IMG/VR virus record: IMGVR_UViG_3300042364_000603 | Span: 1 to 31,984 of that record | DNA: 31,984 nt | Source: a virus | Reading direction: 5' to 3' (one strand) | Part shown: one piece after another, positions 30,959-31,984 of the stretch | Layout: each line of letters begins with the position of its first letter | How positions within the stretch are numbered: position 1 is the stretch's first letter | Made by a program: the position numbers and the translations under genes | The notes under the pieces: generated by a model | Told to the model about the DNA's origin: nothing | The model's database searches: none | What the model saw: only the letters and a program-made list of their open reading frames with translations

Positions 30959-31273
30959 ATGCCTGCCACATTTGGAGTCGTTGACGATTTCGGAGGGACG
31001 GCCCCGACTGGGGGCTGGATGCAAGAGAGTTCCTCCGAGCAAACAGTTGAGGTTGCCACCATTCGAGACGAGGCAGGCGTGACCGTCGTCGCCCAGCCGA
31101 AAGGGATGGTGACGACAACCGTTACAATCAAAAGCAAAGGGGCGGTATCGATCGGGACTCTCCCAAGCGTCGGGGATTTTTCCGGCTTCAAGGTGACGAG
31201 CGCCAAAATCAGCGAATCAAACGACGACTTCCGCACCGCTGAAATCACCGCGGTGCAGTACGAGAGCCTCTAA
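30959..31273 (+). CDS. tail tube protein candidate, paralogue A, 104 aa
   Basis: The beta-rich 104-residue protein starts MPATFGVVDDFGGTAPTGGW and ends with 'GFKVTSAKISESNDDFRTAE'. The end pattern, a V-T-S-x-K strand, a polar N-(D/E)-D turn and another strand, also occurs in the next gene, so these two are tandem paralogues. Positioned between neck and chaperone genes, one or both should be the tail tube subunit. ATG 30959 follows an AT-rich spacer without a clear Shine-Dalgarno site. Confidence 0.72.
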   Translation: MPATFGVVDDFGGTAPTGGWMQESSSEQTVEVATIRDEAGVTVVAQPKGMVTTTVTIKSKGAVSIGTLPSVGDFSGFKVTSAKISESNDDFRTAEITAVQYESL

Positions 31274-31284
31274 TTTTTTACACT

Positions 31285-31599
31285 ATGCCCAGCGCAAACG
31301 GATTCGGGATTCAGGCCCTAACGGGAACCCTGGTGGAGAGCGTGGAAATTTCCTACGACTCCGAAACCAAAACTTTGATGGACCGGGAAGGAAACTTCTC
31401 CGAGGCAAAGCTCATGGACACTTCCATCGGGTTCACCGTTCGCGGCGCGGGAACTTCCGCGGTCGCGATCGGCGGCACAACCGGCGCTCCCTCGGGAGTC
31501 TCTGGAAAGGTTGTTGTGACCAGCGTCAAACGGACGCAGACGAATGAGGATTACGAGCGTTTCGAGTACTCCGGCACGGCGTACCCGAACGCTTCCTAA
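31285..31599 (+). CDS. tail tube protein candidate, paralogue B, 104 aa
   Basis: Same length as its upstream neighbour, with a similar end 'GKVVVTSVKRTQTNEDYERF' and then 'YSGTAYPNAS'. The 'TNxDYxRFxxxxTAYP' ending is seen in small virion proteins of other uncultured siphophages as far as I recall. It starts at ATG 31285 (CTATG) 11 bases after paralogue A. It may form the tube together with A or replace it in part of the tail. Confidence 0.72.
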   Translation: MPSANGFGIQALTGTLVESVEISYDSETKTLMDREGNFSEAKLMDTSIGFTVRGAGTSAVAIGGTTGAPSGVSGKVVVTSVKRTQTNEDYERFEYSGTAYPNAS

Positions 31600-31637
31600 A
31601 CCGTCCCCCCAACCTCAAATGAAATCGAAATTCACAA

Positions 31638-31984
31638 ATGAAGCCAGGCACGACGATCGAATTCCTCCGCGATGAGGAACCCCCGCTGAAAAGCATCAAC
31701 ACGCGGGCAGTAGCGGCAGCGCTCTCATGCGGCTGCAAACCAGCAGAGCAAGCGTATTCCTACACGGTCGAAGATACGCTCCACGGACCAAAGCGGATGG
31801 TCACATGGATTATGGACGGCGAAACCAAGGCGGTTTTCGAACCCATACCGGAACGGGAGGAACTGACTTTTGCGGAGGTCACCAAACGGTTTTTTGATTT
31901 GGACTGGTGCGCAGCAAATCCAAACCACCCGATTTCCTACCTCCGAGCGTATCACGACAATTTGACGCACCTTCTCCGATTTGT
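31638..31984 (+). CDS. 5' part of 150-aa tail-region protein crossing the contig ends
   Basis: ATG 31638 begins MKPGTTIEFLRDEEPPLKSI; the frame runs off the end and continues at base 1 to stop at 306, giving 150 residues (residues 50-115 are covered by both end copies). It is rich in charged residues, with a Cys pair 'SCGCKPAEQAYSY'. No domain is recognised. It lies between the tube candidates and the chaperone pair. Confidence 0.85.
   Translation, partial: MKPGTTIEFLRDEEPPLKSINTRAVAAALSCGCKPAEQAYSYTVEDTLHGPKRMVTWIMDGETKAVFEPIPEREELTFAEVTKRFFDLDWCAANPNHPISYLRAYHDNLTHLLRF
31785..31984. repeat. terminal repeat, copy 2 (pairs with 1-200)
   Basis: These 200 bases repeat the start of the window with eight synonymous differences in the first 75 bases and none in the last 125. 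Collapsing the repeat gives a genome of 31,784 bp. Confidence 0.93.

Overview
The window is a complete tailed-phage genome. It encodes one full virion-assembly programme, a lysis cassette and a compact lambda-style replication module, with no rRNA, tRNA, integrase, repressor or host housekeeping gene that I can recognise. Its last 200 bases (31785-31984) repeat its first 200, so it reads as a circular or circularly permuted molecule of about 31,784 unique bp. One gene (31638-31984 continuing into 1-306) crosses the ends. The genes fit a siphovirus: a tape-measure protein behind a frameshifted tail-chaperone pair, a lambda-type (GpA-like) large terminase, a gpB-like portal and an S49-type prohead protease. 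GC is about 60% by eye. Shine-Dalgarno sites are present at some genes, and many other starts carry only a CTATG-like context. I cannot name the host; it is a bacterium, and the phage looks uncultured.

Layout. (1) Late plus-strand module, 23754 through the ends to 6633: small and large terminase, gpW-like joiner, portal, protease, coiled-coil scaffold candidate, major capsid protein, a strong terminator (29971-30003), head-tail connectors, two tandem 104-residue paralogues (tail-tube candidates), a 150-aa protein across the ends, the chaperone pair joined by a -1 frameshift at GGGAAAC, a basic protein, tape measure and three distal-tail proteins. (2) Minus-strand module, 13110 to 6630: a small fibre-base protein, an 826-aa collagen-like fibre, a BNR-like repeat protein, a glycine-rich adhesin, a 55-aa protein, a second collagen-like protein, two small membrane proteins and a lysozyme. 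Nearly every gene overlaps the next by ATGA. (3) A 334-bp divergent intergenic region with two rightward terminator-like hairpins. (4) Early plus-strand module, 13445 to 22218: a GT-B glycosyltransferase, small regulatory-looking proteins, a DnaQ-like exonuclease, an SSB with the DDDSIPF tip, an RNA polymerase alpha-CTD-like protein, zinc ribbons, a Phage_ABA_S protein, an Hjc-like resolvase, an HTH protein, an initiator gene carrying four iterons and an AT-rich stretch (probable origin), and a DnaB-type helicase closed by a terminator. (5) A short ParB-like plus TAGT-like glycosyltransferase cassette (22378-23764) before the terminase.

The initiator and helicase would load at the in-gene origin and host DNA polymerase would do the synthesis, since no polymerase is encoded. 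SSB, exonuclease and resolvase would process DNA. The ParB/TAGT pair may decorate DNA before packaging. The fibre module and perhaps the GT-B enzyme deal with the host surface. The most unusual points are the ParB-TAGT pair without a visible base hydroxylase, the alpha-CTD-like protein, the symmetric iteron array inside the initiator gene, and the synonymous-only differences between the two end copies.
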